A stretch of DNA of 64,000 bases from assembly GCA_000719025.1 (NCBI GenBank), contig JODP01000017.1, positions 77,260 to 141,259 of the forward strand, read 5' to 3'. The position numbers were made by a program, and so were the translations under genes. The notes beneath the pieces are model-generated. The model saw only the letters and a program-made list of their open reading frames with translations, had not been told where the DNA came from and made no database searches. This document shows, one piece after another, positions 33,671 through 42,385 of this stretch. Numbering within the stretch: the stretch's first letter is position 1; the number at the start of each line of letters is the position of its first letter. This DNA is from Kineosporia aurantiaca JCM 3230 (GTDB lineage Bacteria > Actinomycetota > Actinomycetes > Actinomycetales > Kineosporiaceae).

Positions 33671-34939
33671 ATGAGCCCCGTGTCCACTACCGCGCCCGTT
33701 GACGCGCCCCCGAACACCGGCAGGCTGATCCGCTCGGTCGGGCTCTGCGTGCTGCTCGCCCTGCCGGCCGTCGTGATCCGCCTGTCCGGGACCGGGATCG
33801 ACCCGGTGGTGGCGATGCTGGTCTACGGCGCCGCCGTCTTCGCGGCCTCGTTCATCCTGGCCTGGGCGGCGGAGGCGGCGCAGGTCGACATCTCCGGCGG
33901 CCTGGCGATCGCGATCCTGGCGCTGATCGCGGTGCTGCCGGAGTACGCGGTGGACATCTACTACGCCTACACCGCGGGCAGCGACCCGGACTACGTGCAG
34001 TACGCGGCGGCCAACATGACCGGCTCCAACCGGCTCCTGCTCGGCCTCGGCTGGCCGGTGGTGGTGCTGGTCGGCCTGTGGGGGCTGAAGCGGGTGCACG
34101 ACCACCGCGGCCACACCCTCCCGCTGGACGCGGGCAACCGGCTGGAACTCGGGTTCCTGCTGCTGGCGGGCATCTTCGCGTTCCTGATGCCGATCACCGG
34201 GCAGATCCACGCCTGGATGGGCGGGGTGCTGTTCTTCTGGTTCGGCTACTACGCCTACCGGCTCAGCCGCGGCGGGGTCGAGGAACCGAAGCTGCGCGGC
34301 ACGTCGGCGGTGATCGGTGGGCTGCCGACGAAGACCCGCCGCTGGACGCTGGTCGCGCTGTTCGTCTTCGCGGCGGCCGTGGTGCTCCTGGCCGCCGAGC
34401 CGTTCGCCCACAACCTGGTCGAGGGCGGCAAGGACCTCGGGGTGGACGAGTTCCTCCTGGTGCAGTGGGTTGCCCCGCTGGCCTCGGAGGCGCCCGAGTT
34501 CATCATCTCGATCATGTTCGCCGCGCGGGGCAACGCCACCGCGGCGATCGGCACCCTGATCTCCTCAAAGGTCAATCAGTGGACGCTGCTGGTCGGGTCG
34601 CTGCCGATGGCCTACTGGGCGGGTGGCGGGGACGCGGCGCTGCCTCTGGACGGCCGTCAGGTGGAGGAGATGCTGCTGACCGCCACCCAGACCATGCTCG
34701 GCATCGCGCTGATCCTCGGCCTGCGCTTCCATCGATGGTCGGCCTGGATCCTGCTGGCGCTGTTCCTGCTCCAGTTCCCGGTGACGAACACCCACGGCCG
34801 GCTGATCCTTTCCGCGGTCTACGGGGTGATCGCGCTCGGAGCGCTGGCCGCCAACGCCCGGCACCTGCTGCCCACCCTCCGGGCTCCGTTCACCAAGGAC
34901 CTGATCCCGGAATCGGAGTACGCCGGGCACACGCCCTAA
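33671..34939 (+). CDS. Sodium/calcium exchanger family membrane protein
   Basis: 422 residues with about eleven membrane segments and two alpha-repeats: ALIAVLPEYAVDIYYAYTAG...NMTGSNRLLLG, and ASEAPEFIISIMFAARGNAT...LISSKVNQWTLLVG. The acidic/Asn residues that bind cation are kept. It should exchange Ca2+ (or another cation) for Na+ or H+. The start is ATG 33671, or GTG 33680, which has AGGA upstream. Confidence 0.87.
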   Translation: MSPVSTTAPVDAPPNTGRLIRSVGLCVLLALPAVVIRLSGTGIDPVVAMLVYGAAVFAASFILAWAAEAAQVDISGGLAIAILALIAVLPEYAVDIYYAYTAGSDPDYVQYAAANMTGSNRLLLGLGWPVVVLVGLWGLKRVHDHRGHTLPLDAGNRLELGFLLLAGIFAFLMPITGQIHAWMGGVLFFWFGYYAYRLSRGGVEEPKLRGTSAVIGGLPTKTRRWTLVALFVFAAAVVLLAAEPFAHNLVEGGKDLGVDEFLLVQWVAPLASEAPEFIISIMFAARGNATAAIGTLISSKVNQWTLLVGSLPMAYWAGGGDAALPLDGRQVEEMLLTATQTMLGIALILGLRFHRWSAWILLALFLLQFPVTNTHGRLILSAVYGVIALGALAANARHLLPTLRAPFTKDLIPESEYAGHTP

Positions 34940-34953
34940 CGCCCCTAGAGGCC

Positions 34954-35394
34954 CTAGCGGCCCTGATGGGCTGCCATCGAGCGGCGTACCTGCTGGGTTA
35001 CCGCCTCGATGTCGGCGAGCAGCCTGGTCACCGCAACCCCCGCGTCCTGCGCCGCCCCGGCGAAGGCGCCGGAAAGGAACGCGGTGCATTCAGTTTCCAG
35101 GTCGGCCCCGGCCGGAGTCAGCGACACCAAGCGCCGGCGTCCGTGCGCGGGGTCGTCCTGCACCGCGCACCAGCCCTGGTCGACCAAGGCCGGCAGCATC
35201 CGGCTGACCACGGCATCGCCGACCCCGAGCCGTACCGCCACCGCATGCTGGGTAAGCGCGTCCTCGTCCCGCAGGGCATGCAGCACGCGGTAGCGGGCCT
35301 GCGAGATGCCGTGCCGCGAGGTGAGCATCGCGTCGGCGGCGTTGTCGAGCTCGGTGGCCAGCCGATGGACGACGAGCGCCGGGTCCTCGGTCAA
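34954..35394 (-). CDS. MarR-family regulator, coupled to hydrolase gene
   Basis: 146 residues with the MarR winged helix (ISQARYRVLHALRDEDALTQHAVAVRLGVG, VSRMLPALVDQGW, DDPAHGRRRLVSLTPAG). The best start is a TTG that overlaps the hydrolase stop by TTGA. The pair forms an operon whose promoter carries palindromes suited to autoregulation. Confidence 0.85.
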   Translation of the reverse strand: MTEDPALVVHRLATELDNAADAMLTSRHGISQARYRVLHALRDEDALTQHAVAVRLGVGDAVVSRMLPALVDQGWCAVQDDPAHGRRRLVSLTPAGADLETECTAFLSGAFAGAAQDAGVAVTRLLADIEAVTQQVRRSMAAHQGR

Positions 35395-36185
35395 AGCGGG
35401 CGGACCTGTCCGGTCTGCTCGTGCAGCCAGGCCAGCAGGGTGTGGTCGATCATCTCGGCGGCCCGCCGGTCGGTGTAGACGATGTGCGGCGCATCGGCCA
35501 CCAGCACCCGCTTCAGCCGCGCGGCGGGAACGTCCCGGACCAGGTTGTCCACGCTCGTCGCGGGCACCAGGTCGTCGTTCGCGGCCTGCACGACCAGCAG
35601 GTTCCCGCCGAAGTCGGCCAGGCTGCGCATCGCCGCGGTCGACCGGGACGGGAGTTCCTGAGAGCGCCAGGTCCAGGCGTCCGCACCGACGAACGAACTG
35701 AACGACTGCTCGTCGGCATCGGGGTAGTTGCCGGGCACGACCAGGGCCACGGCCCTGAGGTCGCGGCTCGCGGGCAGCCGGGCGATCAGGTAGCCGCCCA
35801 TGCTGGTGCCGACCGCCAGCACCGGCACGTCTCCGGCGGCGGCCTTGAGCATGTCGTACCCCGCGACCACGGCATCGACGAACGCCTGCCGCGGCAGGTC
35901 CTCGAACGTGCCTGTAGAGCGGCCGTGCGCGGGCAGGTCGATGGCCAGGGCGGTCAGCCCGGACCGGGCCAGCGACCGGGCCCAGTGCAGGTCGTTGCGC
36001 TCCGCGGACGAGGTCCAGCCGTGCACCAGCAGAACGGCGGCCCGCGGGGCCTCGGTGGGCCGCACCAGCCGACCCCAGATCGTCTCGCCGCCCCCTTCGA
36101 AGGTCAGGGACGACTCGTCCACCAACGGCTCCAAACCCGGGGCGTGGGCAGCGGTGAGGAACTCCTTCGTCATCGTTTCGCTCAT
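35391..36185 (-). CDS. Alpha/beta hydrolase (serine aminopeptidase-like fold)
   Basis: 264 residues. HGWTSSAERN (oxyanion), nucleophile VGTSMGGY, Asp in NDDLVP and His in APHIVYTD complete the triad. The fold resembles small esterases and monoacylglycerol-lipase-like enzymes; the substrate is unknown. It is first in an operon with a MarR regulator and probably detoxifies or uses the compound that MarR senses. Confidence 0.85.
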   Translation of the reverse strand: MSETMTKEFLTAAHAPGLEPLVDESSLTFEGGGETIWGRLVRPTEAPRAAVLLVHGWTSSAERNDLHWARSLARSGLTALAIDLPAHGRSTGTFEDLPRQAFVDAVVAGYDMLKAAAGDVPVLAVGTSMGGYLIARLPASRDLRAVALVVPGNYPDADEQSFSSFVGADAWTWRSQELPSRSTAAMRSLADFGGNLLVVQAANDDLVPATSVDNLVRDVPAARLKRVLVADAPHIVYTDRRAAEMIDHTLLAWLHEQTGQVRPL

Positions 36186-36192
36186 GCACCAA

Positions 36193-36224
36193 GTCTTGAT
36201 GCATCAATATTGATAAGTCAAGAC
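36193..36224. promoter_or_regulatory. Nested palindromic MarR-type operators
   Basis: TTGATGCATCAA (36196-36207) is a perfect palindrome. TTGATAAGTCAA (36210-36221) is an imperfect one. GTCTTGA (36193) and TCAAGAC (36218-36224) also frame the whole as an inverted repeat. The element lies just before the hydrolase start and overlaps the stop of the upstream ABC gene. Confidence 0.8.
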
Positions 36225-38218
36225 ATGTATCCGGAGGCCTGCAGGGTGAACAGTTCGGCGTACCGGCCGCCCAGCGCCAGGAGGTCGGCGTGGCGGCCGG
36301 TCTCGACCACCCGTCCCTCGTGCAACACGTAGATCCGGTCCGCGTGCACCACGTTGGCCAGGCGATGGGTGATCAGGATCGTGGTCCGCACCCCTTGCCG
36401 CGCCCGCAGGTCCTGGAACAGCGCATCCTCGGCGCGAGGGTCCAGGGCGGAGGAAGGCTCGTCCATGATCAGGAGGTCCGCGTCCCGGTAGAAACCACGG
36501 GCGGCGGTGATCCGCTGCCATTGCCCTCCGGAAAGGTCCTGTCCCTCCTTGAAGGTGCGGTCGAGCAGGGTCTCGTAGCCGTGCGGAAGGTCGAGGATCA
36601 TCTCGTGCGCCAGGGCCCGGCGGGCGGCGGCCTCGATCCGCGACCGGTCGTGGGTCTCGTCGATGGCGCCCATCCCGATGTTCGTGGCCGCGGAGTAGGG
36701 CCACCGGTGATGATCCTGCAGGACCACGCCCGTGCGCGCGGAGAGCCCGCCCGGATCCCATTCGTCGTAAGCTTTTTCGTTCCAATGAAGGACGCCGGTG
36801 GTGGGCCTGCGCAGTCCGGCGATCATCGCGGCCAGCGTGGACTTGCCGGATCCGTTCTCACCCACCAGAGCGATCGTCTGGCCGGCGGCGATGGTGAGGT
36901 CGACGTCGTTCACGGCCGGCGATTCGCGATCGGGGTAACGCAGGCTGACTCCGCGCACCTGTAGTTCCCGAAGCGGCCCGGGAGCCGGGCGATCGCGCTC
37001 CGGCCCGGCATCGGGGATGTAGTCCTCGGCCCGGCGGAGAAATTCGACGTACTCCCGGAAGAACTGGCCTTCGCGGTACATGGCGTCGAACTGGAAGGTG
37101 AGGTTGGAGAGCGCCTGCTGAGCCGCCTGGATCGCCACCACGCAGGTCACTGCGGCCGACAACGGAATCCGCCCACTGGTCAGCAGTATCCCGAGCAGGA
37201 TCCAGACCCCGGCCAGGCCGACCCCGCCCACCGCCGCGCCGATCGACGTGGTGATCGTCACCCGTCGGGCCAGCCGCAGATCCTCCGCCGTCTGGGCGCC
37301 CATCACCATGTCGTACTGGCCCAGCAGAAAGTTGCGCAGACCGTAACTACGCAACTCGGCGGCCGAGTCACGATGCGCCAGTTGGTGTTCGAGGATGAAG
37401 AGGCGACGGCGGCGCACCGAGCCGGAGAGGTAGCTGGTGTGCCGGATGTGGCCCGAGCGCAGGGAGGCGTAGGCGTTCGGGACGGTCGCGACCACCAGGG
37501 CCACCAGCAGCAGGGGGTTGATGACGACCACCGCGACCGCCACTGCCAGCAGATTGACCAGCCCGGCGAGGGCATCGGCGGTGTAACGCACCAGATCGGT
37601 GGCGCTGTCGCTGCCCCGGGTGGCGCGCTCCATGTCGTCGGCGAAGGCATCGGCGTCGAAGGCATCCAGTCGCACGGCCGTCGTCGCCTCGAACAGCCCC
37701 CGCTCCGAGGCCTGGGTGACCTGCGGAGCCAGGCCCTCCTGGGCGTACCCCACGGACGTGGTCAGGGCACCCCGCAGAACGGTCACGGCCGCGAGCACGG
37801 TCAGGGCGGGCAGGGCGGCCTGGACCCGGTCCGGAGTCGGCCCGCTGCCGAACAGCTCGATCAGCACCTGTTGGGTGGAGAGCAGCCCGAAGGTACCCAG
37901 CACCCCACTGGCGACCGTCGCCACGGCGACCACCAGCGTCCTCCATCGATCGGCCCGCCAGGCCAGGGCGGCCGCCTGTTTCGCCAGACCCGGCAGTTCG
38001 GCGAACACCCCGGCCACCGGCGCCTCGGCCCGTCGCCGCAGTCCGGTTTCCCACCAGGCGTCCCGGAGTTCCGGAAGCACGGACAGCGGGCTGGTTCGGT
38101 CGGAGGGATCTGCTGGCCGGGTCACCGTCGCGTCCACCGGGCCACTGTCCGGCGGTACCCATAGGTAGTCGACGGTGGGTGCAGTGCGCAGTCCCCGCCC
38201 TCGGAGGCGGCTGGGCAT
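36218..38218 (-). CDS. ABC exporter, fused membrane and ATPase domains
   Basis: 666 residues from ATG 38218. An N-terminal extension of about 60 residues precedes six membrane segments, then an ATPase domain with Walker A GENGSGKS (about residue 455), Q-loop VVLQDHH, signature LSGGQ, Walker B LLIMDEP and H-loop THR. It works as a dimer to export an unknown substrate (lipid, peptide or drug). No peptidase domain or precursor-peptide gene is adjacent. The open frame to 38419 has no clear domain; an internal start fits better. Confidence 0.87.
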   Translation of the reverse strand: MPSRLRGRGLRTAPTVDYLWVPPDSGPVDATVTRPADPSDRTSPLSVLPELRDAWWETGLRRRAEAPVAGVFAELPGLAKQAAALAWRADRWRTLVVAVATVASGVLGTFGLLSTQQVLIELFGSGPTPDRVQAALPALTVLAAVTVLRGALTTSVGYAQEGLAPQVTQASERGLFEATTAVRLDAFDADAFADDMERATRGSDSATDLVRYTADALAGLVNLLAVAVAVVVINPLLLVALVVATVPNAYASLRSGHIRHTSYLSGSVRRRRLFILEHQLAHRDSAAELRSYGLRNFLLGQYDMVMGAQTAEDLRLARRVTITTSIGAAVGGVGLAGVWILLGILLTSGRIPLSAAVTCVVAIQAAQQALSNLTFQFDAMYREGQFFREYVEFLRRAEDYIPDAGPERDRPAPGPLRELQVRGVSLRYPDRESPAVNDVDLTIAAGQTIALVGENGSGKSTLAAMIAGLRRPTTGVLHWNEKAYDEWDPGGLSARTGVVLQDHHRWPYSAATNIGMGAIDETHDRSRIEAAARRALAHEMILDLPHGYETLLDRTFKEGQDLSGGQWQRITAARGFYRDADLLIMDEPSSALDPRAEDALFQDLRARQGVRTTILITHRLANVVHADRIYVLHEGRVVETGRHADLLALGGRYAELFTLQASGYMS

Positions 38219-38251
38219 GCGTTCGGCAGCCCGGAGTGTCAGGGTCAGGGC

Positions 38252-38503
38252 ATGGCGAAGAACTTGGTGGAGCCGCAGGGTGTCAACGCGGGAGAGCCCG
38301 ATCCGGGGGCCGAACCCGGAAAGTTGTTGGCGGACACCGAATCCGGCGGTGATGTGGGTGCGGCCCCGGACCGGGAGCAGGGACTCATCGGCTATCCGGA
38401 GGCCAAGACCGACGAGCAACTGACCGGTGGACCGGTGGATCCGGAATCGCCCCCTGAGCAGAAGGACGGTTCATCGGGGCAGGACGACGGACTGATGGAC
38501 TAG
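38252..38503 (+). CDS. Small acidic hypothetical protein
   Basis: 83 residues, rich in Gly, Asp, Glu and Pro, predicted disordered (LVEPQGVNAGEPDPGAEPG, PEAKTDEQLTGG). I do not recognise it. It reads away from the ABC exporter gene and has AGGG motifs before the ATG. Its stop lies in a 10-bp repeat shared with the convergent NmrA-like gene. Confidence 0.55.
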   Translation: MAKNLVEPQGVNAGEPDPGAEPGKLLADTESGGDVGAAPDREQGLIGYPEAKTDEQLTGGPVDPESPPEQKDGSSGQDDGLMD

Positions 38504-38538
38504 GTCTGGTCAGACCGGTCAGACTGGTCAGACCGGTC
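38503..38538. repeat. 10-bp repeat / stem between convergent genes
   Basis: GGTCAGACCG-type units repeat three times with 10-base period. GGTCTG and CAGACC copies are mutually complementary, so the transcript can fold. It sits between the stops of the small protein gene and the NmrA-like gene and may serve as a two-way terminator. Confidence 0.75.
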
Positions 38539-39373
38539 GGCGCAGGAGTTCCTCAAGGCTGGTCGCCGGGTGCCCGGTGAGTTCCGGTATGGCGTTGCTG
38601 ACCGTCGCCACCTCTCCGGCCGCGATCGCCGTATAGGTCGAGATCCAAGCGTCCACCAGCCATTCCGGAGCGTTGTAGACGGCTCTGGAGGCGCGCGCCT
38701 CGTCCATCGTCTCGTTCTGGTAGCTGACCGGCCGCCCGGTGGCCTTGGTGAGAATGCTTGCCACCTCGGTCAGGCTGAGCGCCTCGGGGCCGGTCAGGTC
38801 GTAGGTCTGGCCGGCGTGCGGAGCCGGGTCGGTCAGAATCCTGACGGCTACTTCGGCAATGTCGTCCTGCGCCACCGCGGCCACCCGTCCATCGCCGCCC
38901 GGTCCGCGGATCACCCCGTCCTCGCCGGCCAGTTGGGGCATGAAGTCGGCGTAGAGATTGTCCCGTAGGAACGTGAAGTTCAGGCCTGAGGCCCGGAGGT
39001 ACTGCTCGGTGTGCCAGTGGTCGCGCGCGTGGGTGAAGGTGGCGTCCGGGGCGGCTCCGGCGAACGAGACATAGACCAGATGGTGGACGCCCGCGGCGAC
39101 GGCCGCGTCGATGAAGCCGGTGTGCTCCTCCACCCGGGTCTGGGATTCCATGGCCGAGACCATGAACAGCGTCTCCAGGCCGGACAGGGCCTCCCGCACG
39201 GCCGGGGTGTCGGCGTAGGTGATGGCCGCGGCGCGGGCGTGGGGCAACTGGGGAGCCCGGGCGAGGTCGCGGACCAGGAGGCGCTGGGGGATTCCGGCCT
39301 CGGCCAGACGACGGGCGACGCGGCCGCCCAGGTTGCCGGTGGCGCCGGTGATTCCGGGTTCGGGGTTGCTCAT
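38528..39373 (-). CDS. NmrA-like NAD(P)-binding protein
   Basis: 281 residues. Rossmann motif GITGATGNLGGRVARRL near the N-terminus, then YVSFAGAAPDATFTHARDHW and TFLRDNLYADFMP typical of NmrA/QOR2-like proteins, which sense or use NADPH and quinones. The activity is unknown. It is divergent from the PfkB kinase gene with a 30-base gap. Confidence 0.85.
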   Translation of the reverse strand: MSNPEPGITGATGNLGGRVARRLAEAGIPQRLLVRDLARAPQLPHARAAAITYADTPAVREALSGLETLFMVSAMESQTRVEEHTGFIDAAVAAGVHHLVYVSFAGAAPDATFTHARDHWHTEQYLRASGLNFTFLRDNLYADFMPQLAGEDGVIRGPGGDGRVAAVAQDDIAEVAVRILTDPAPHAGQTYDLTGPEALSLTEVASILTKATGRPVSYQNETMDEARASRAVYNAPEWLVDAWISTYTAIAAGEVATVSNAIPELTGHPATSLEELLRRPV

Positions 39374-39403
39374 GGGATCTGCTTACCAGACGACAATGGG
39401 CGG

Positions 39404-40498
39404 ATGACGCAGGGCGAGCGGTTCGATCGGCTTGATCGGTTCGATGTGGTCGGGGTCGGCGCCCTGAATCTGGACTACCTGGCCGCCTGGTCCGGCCCGC
39501 GGGATCGGGTGGAGGCCGTGGTCAACTCGGCGGTCGGCTCTCCGGTCGGCTGGGGCTCCGAGGCGGCGGTGGAGGAGAACGTGGTCCGTCGGCTGCTGGA
39601 CCTGGTAAATCCCGCCGACGTTACGGTTTCGGCCGGAGGATCCACGTTCAACATGGTGTACGCCCTGGCGCACGCCCGGCCGGATCTCGCTCTCGGGTAC
39701 GTCGGCGTTGCGGGAAGCTCACCTGAGGGCGGGTTTTCAGCAATGGACGCTCTGGGCCGGGTGGGCGTGGATGTCACGGTGGTGGGGCGGTCGCCACGGT
39801 TGCCGGGGGTGTGCCTGGCTCTGGGGCATGACGGGGATCGCACGTTGTTCACACATATCGGGGCGAACTCGGAGACCGCGCAATACTTGGAACAGCGTTT
39901 CGACGAGCTGGTGGAGTATCTGGCGCGCGCCCGGATCGTCCACGTGACGTCGTTCCTGGACCCGGAGACGCCGAAGGTGCTGCTGCGCCTGCTGACGGCG
40001 GCGCGTTCGGTGCGGCCGGACCTGGTGGTGACCCTCGATCCCGGGCACGTCTGGTGCGCCGATCCGTCCCCGGAAATCCTGAGTCTGGTTGCGCTGGCCG
40101 ACTATCTGCTGCTCAACCGCGCCGAACTCGGTCTGCTGGCCGGGCGGGTGGGGGCTGTTGGCGGGGAGGACGAGGCCGGGGCTCTACTGAGGACGATGGT
40201 CACCCCGCGGCCGATTGTGCTGGTGAAGTTGCCGGACGGGGTCGTGCTGTACCAGACCGCCGGAACCCAGCTGGTGGGGCACAAAATGCTGGCGCCGGAC
40301 GAGGTTGTGGACTCGACCGGCGCTGGGGACGTGTTCGCGGCGGGACTGCTGGCCATGCTGGTGGCCGGCAGTCCCGGGCCGCACGAAGTGGAACTCGGTG
40401 CGCAGCTGGGGCTTACGCTGGCCCGGCACAAGCTGCGGCACCTGGGCAGCCGAGGTCATGCTGCCTTCGGCGCCCTGACCCAAGAACTCGGATCCTGA
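39404..40498 (+). CDS. PfkB-family carbohydrate kinase
   Basis: 364 residues. The N-terminal PfkB region (DVVGVGALNLDYL, SAGGSTFNMVYALA) and the C-terminal signature DSTGAGDVFAAG with the catalytic Asp are intact. It phosphorylates a sugar or nucleoside; ribokinase-like and adenosine-kinase-like substrates are both possible. Expansions such as the Val/Glu-rich region at residues 40-65 are not standard for ribokinase. Confidence 0.87.
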   Translation: MTQGERFDRLDRFDVVGVGALNLDYLAAWSGPRDRVEAVVNSAVGSPVGWGSEAAVEENVVRRLLDLVNPADVTVSAGGSTFNMVYALAHARPDLALGYVGVAGSSPEGGFSAMDALGRVGVDVTVVGRSPRLPGVCLALGHDGDRTLFTHIGANSETAQYLEQRFDELVEYLARARIVHVTSFLDPETPKVLLRLLTAARSVRPDLVVTLDPGHVWCADPSPEILSLVALADYLLLNRAELGLLAGRVGAVGGEDEAGALLRTMVTPRPIVLVKLPDGVVLYQTAGTQLVGHKMLAPDEVVDSTGAGDVFAAGLLAMLVAGSPGPHEVELGAQLGLTLARHKLRHLGSRGHAAFGALTQELGS

Positions 40499-40515
40499 TC
40501 TGGATACTGATCAGG
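40494..40515. terminator. Short stem between convergent PfkB and Dps genes
   Basis: CCTGATC (40494-40500) and GATCAGG (40509-40515) form a 7-base stem with an 8-base loop spanning the 12-base gap between the two stops. It is weak but well placed. Confidence 0.5.
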
Positions 40516-41008
40516 CCTGACGCGGGGTGCGGTTCTCCGAGGAGATCATCCAGGCCTGCTTCTCCAGGTCGTGAATGATGGTGTGCAGCAGGTCCGCGGT
40601 GGTCGGGTCCTCGCGGTCCACGTCGTCGTGCACGGCGCGCACGGTGGCGGCGGTCTCGCGCAGCATCAGGGTGATCTTGTCGACCGCCTCGGTGGTGTCG
40701 ACCTCGTCCGCGCCGAAGTCGGTCAGCGTGGCCTGGGCGCAGACCGTCTTGGGGCCCGCGTCCGGGATCACGTCGAGGGCGCGCATCCGCTCGGCGATGG
40801 TGTCGCTCTGCTCGCGGGCCAGGTCCACGATCTCGTCGAGCTGCAGGTGCAGGTCGCGGAAGTTCTTCCCGACGATGTTCCAGTGCGCCTGCTTGCCGTA
40901 GAGGTGCAGGGCGACCAGGTCGACCAGCACCCGCTGCAGGTTGGCGCCCAGGATCGCGGAGGCGTGGAAGCCCGGGGTGCCGGTGTTGCTCGGGGCGAGG
41001 GCGGTCAT
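40511..41008 (-). CDS. dps: Dps ferritin-like DNA-protection protein
   Basis: 165 residues. The Dps four-helix bundle is clear: LVALHLYGKQAHWNIVGKNFRDLHLQLDEIVD contains the ferroxidase His, Asp and Glu residues. Dps oxidises and stores iron as a dodecamer and may coat DNA in stress. GAAGGAG lies 7 bases before the ATG. The promoter shows -35 TTGACA inside a perfect palindrome, with an iron box further upstream. Confidence 0.95.
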   Translation of the reverse strand: MTALAPSNTGTPGFHASAILGANLQRVLVDLVALHLYGKQAHWNIVGKNFRDLHLQLDEIVDLAREQSDTIAERMRALDVIPDAGPKTVCAQATLTDFGADEVDTTEAVDKITLMLRETAATVRAVHDDVDREDPTTADLLHTIIHDLEKQAWMISSENRTPRQA

Positions 41009-41050
41009 GGGGAAGCTCCTTCGTTCGGCGGCTGAGCACTACTCTGAGCC

Positions 41051-41075
41051 CTTCTTTTGATTCTGTCAAAAGAAG
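41051..41075 (-). promoter_or_regulatory. Perfect 25-bp palindrome over the dps promoter
   Basis: CTTCTTTTGA (41051-41060) and TCAAAAGAAG (41066-41075) are exact inverted arms with a 5-base spacer. On the minus strand the centre supplies TTGACA (41064-41069) as -35. Binding here would block transcription, so it looks like a repressor site, perhaps for a Fur-family or similar protein. Confidence 0.85.
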
Positions 41076-41093
41076 TAGGTGAGCCTAACCTTC
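41075..41093 (-). promoter_or_regulatory. Candidate DtxR/IdeR iron box upstream of dps
   Basis: GTAGGTGAGCCTAACCTTC agrees with the DtxR-type consensus (TTAGGTTAGSCTAACCTAA) at 15 of 19 positions. It abuts the dps palindrome. Upstream placement would suit activation by the iron-loaded regulator. Confidence 0.65.
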
Positions 41094-41261
41094 CTTCATC
41101 GCCGCAGGTCAGCGGGCCTGCTTCGGGATTTTCCGGAGCGCACGGCGCTGACCTGGCACTGTTAGGTATCACTAACCGTAAGGACCGGGATCCGTGGTGA
41201 ACGGCCGGATCCCGGAGCGTGCGCAAGGCCCGCGGCGGGGCTCTCACCGTACGATCGCAGC

Positions 41262-42164
41262 GTGTCTCGGATTGCGGTGGTCGGGGTAGGGCGGATGGGT
41301 CTGCCGATCTGCGGGCGTCTGGTCCGGGCCGGGCACGCGGTGTCCGCGGTCGACCTCGATCCCGGCCGTCTGGAGCAGGCGGCCGCGGCCGGCGCCCGGG
41401 TCGGGATGACCGCGGCCGAGGCTTCGGCGCAGGCCGATTTCCTGCTCACCGTTCTTCCCGGCGCCCCCGAACTGCGGGACCTGGCCGACGGGCTGATCGG
41501 GCACCTACCGCCGGACCTGATCTGGGTCGACATGACCAGCGCGGCACCCGATCTCGGCGAAGAACTGGCTTCCCGGGCGGCATCTCGGGGCGTTCAGATG
41601 ATCGGCGCGCCTCTGGGTGGTGGGGTGCCGGCCGCGCAGGACGGAACGCTGACCTTCTTCGCCGGGGGAGAGGCGGATGCGCTGGAACTGGTCCGGCCGG
41701 TGCTGGAGGTGCTCGCCCGGCCGGAGGGTGTCCTGCACCTGGGCCCGATGGGGGCCGGGTACACGGCGAAGCTGCTGGTCAATTTGCTGTGGTTCGGGCA
41801 GGCGGTGGCGGTTGGGGAGGCTCTGTTGCTGGGGCAGAGTGCGGGTTTGGACGTGGGGCGGTTGCGCCAGGTGTTCCTCGACGGGCCGGCCGCCTCCGGC
41901 TTCATCGAGTCCTACCTGCCCGCGCTGTTCGCCGGTGACTACCTCGCGAGTTTCGGTCTGGACCGGGTGGTCGAGGAGCTGGAATCGCTGCGAACCCTTG
42001 CCGCGCGGAAAAATTCGCCGTTCGAGGTGTCTGGTCTGGTGGCCGATCTGCACGCCCGGGCGCTGGGCCGGTTCGGCCCGGTGGACGGTGAGCTGATGGG
42101 CGTGGCCTACCTGGAGGCGCTGGCGGGTCGGCAGATTCGGCCCACCCTCGCTGACCGGGACTGA
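41262..42164 (+). CDS. NAD(P)-dependent 3-hydroxyisobutyrate-dehydrogenase-like oxidoreductase
   Basis: 300 residues. Rossmann motif VVGVGRMGLPICGRL, substrate motif GAPLGGGVPAAQDGTL and the catalytic Lys in GAGYTAKLLVNLL mark the beta-hydroxyacid dehydrogenase family (tartronate semialdehyde/3-hydroxyisobutyrate reductases, imine reductases). The exact substrate is unknown. The start is GTG 41262. The upstream region contains GTTAG...CTAAC (41161-41176), a weak iron-box look-alike. Confidence 0.85.
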   Translation: MSRIAVVGVGRMGLPICGRLVRAGHAVSAVDLDPGRLEQAAAAGARVGMTAAEASAQADFLLTVLPGAPELRDLADGLIGHLPPDLIWVDMTSAAPDLGEELASRAASRGVQMIGAPLGGGVPAAQDGTLTFFAGGEADALELVRPVLEVLARPEGVLHLGPMGAGYTAKLLVNLLWFGQAVAVGEALLLGQSAGLDVGRLRQVFLDGPAASGFIESYLPALFAGDYLASFGLDRVVEELESLRTLAARKNSPFEVSGLVADLHARALGRFGPVDGELMGVAYLEALAGRQIRPTLADRD

Positions 42165-42385
42165 AAGCAACTGCTCCCGCCGCGTTCATCTGGTGTCCAC
42201 CGGGCGTCCCTCATCCAGCCGTTCGGCCGTGGAAGCGCCTCGCCCGACCGGTCCGTACCTGCGTCATTCGCCGTTCCGGCAATCAGTTTCGGGTGATCAT
42301 CGGGCCGCGACCTGTCATCATGGGACGGTTCGCGCGACCAGGGCTCGTCCAGTGTCAGAGGTGCTCGAGAGGACCCGTGAGGGGC

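Noticed and set aside
38219..38419. Extended N-terminus of the ABC exporter
   Set aside because: The 67 extra residues show no domain and would overlap the divergent small gene.
41161..41176. Third iron box before the dehydrogenase gene
   Set aside because: GTTAG and CTAAC arms exist, but the overall match to the consensus is about 13 of 19 with wrong centre spacing.
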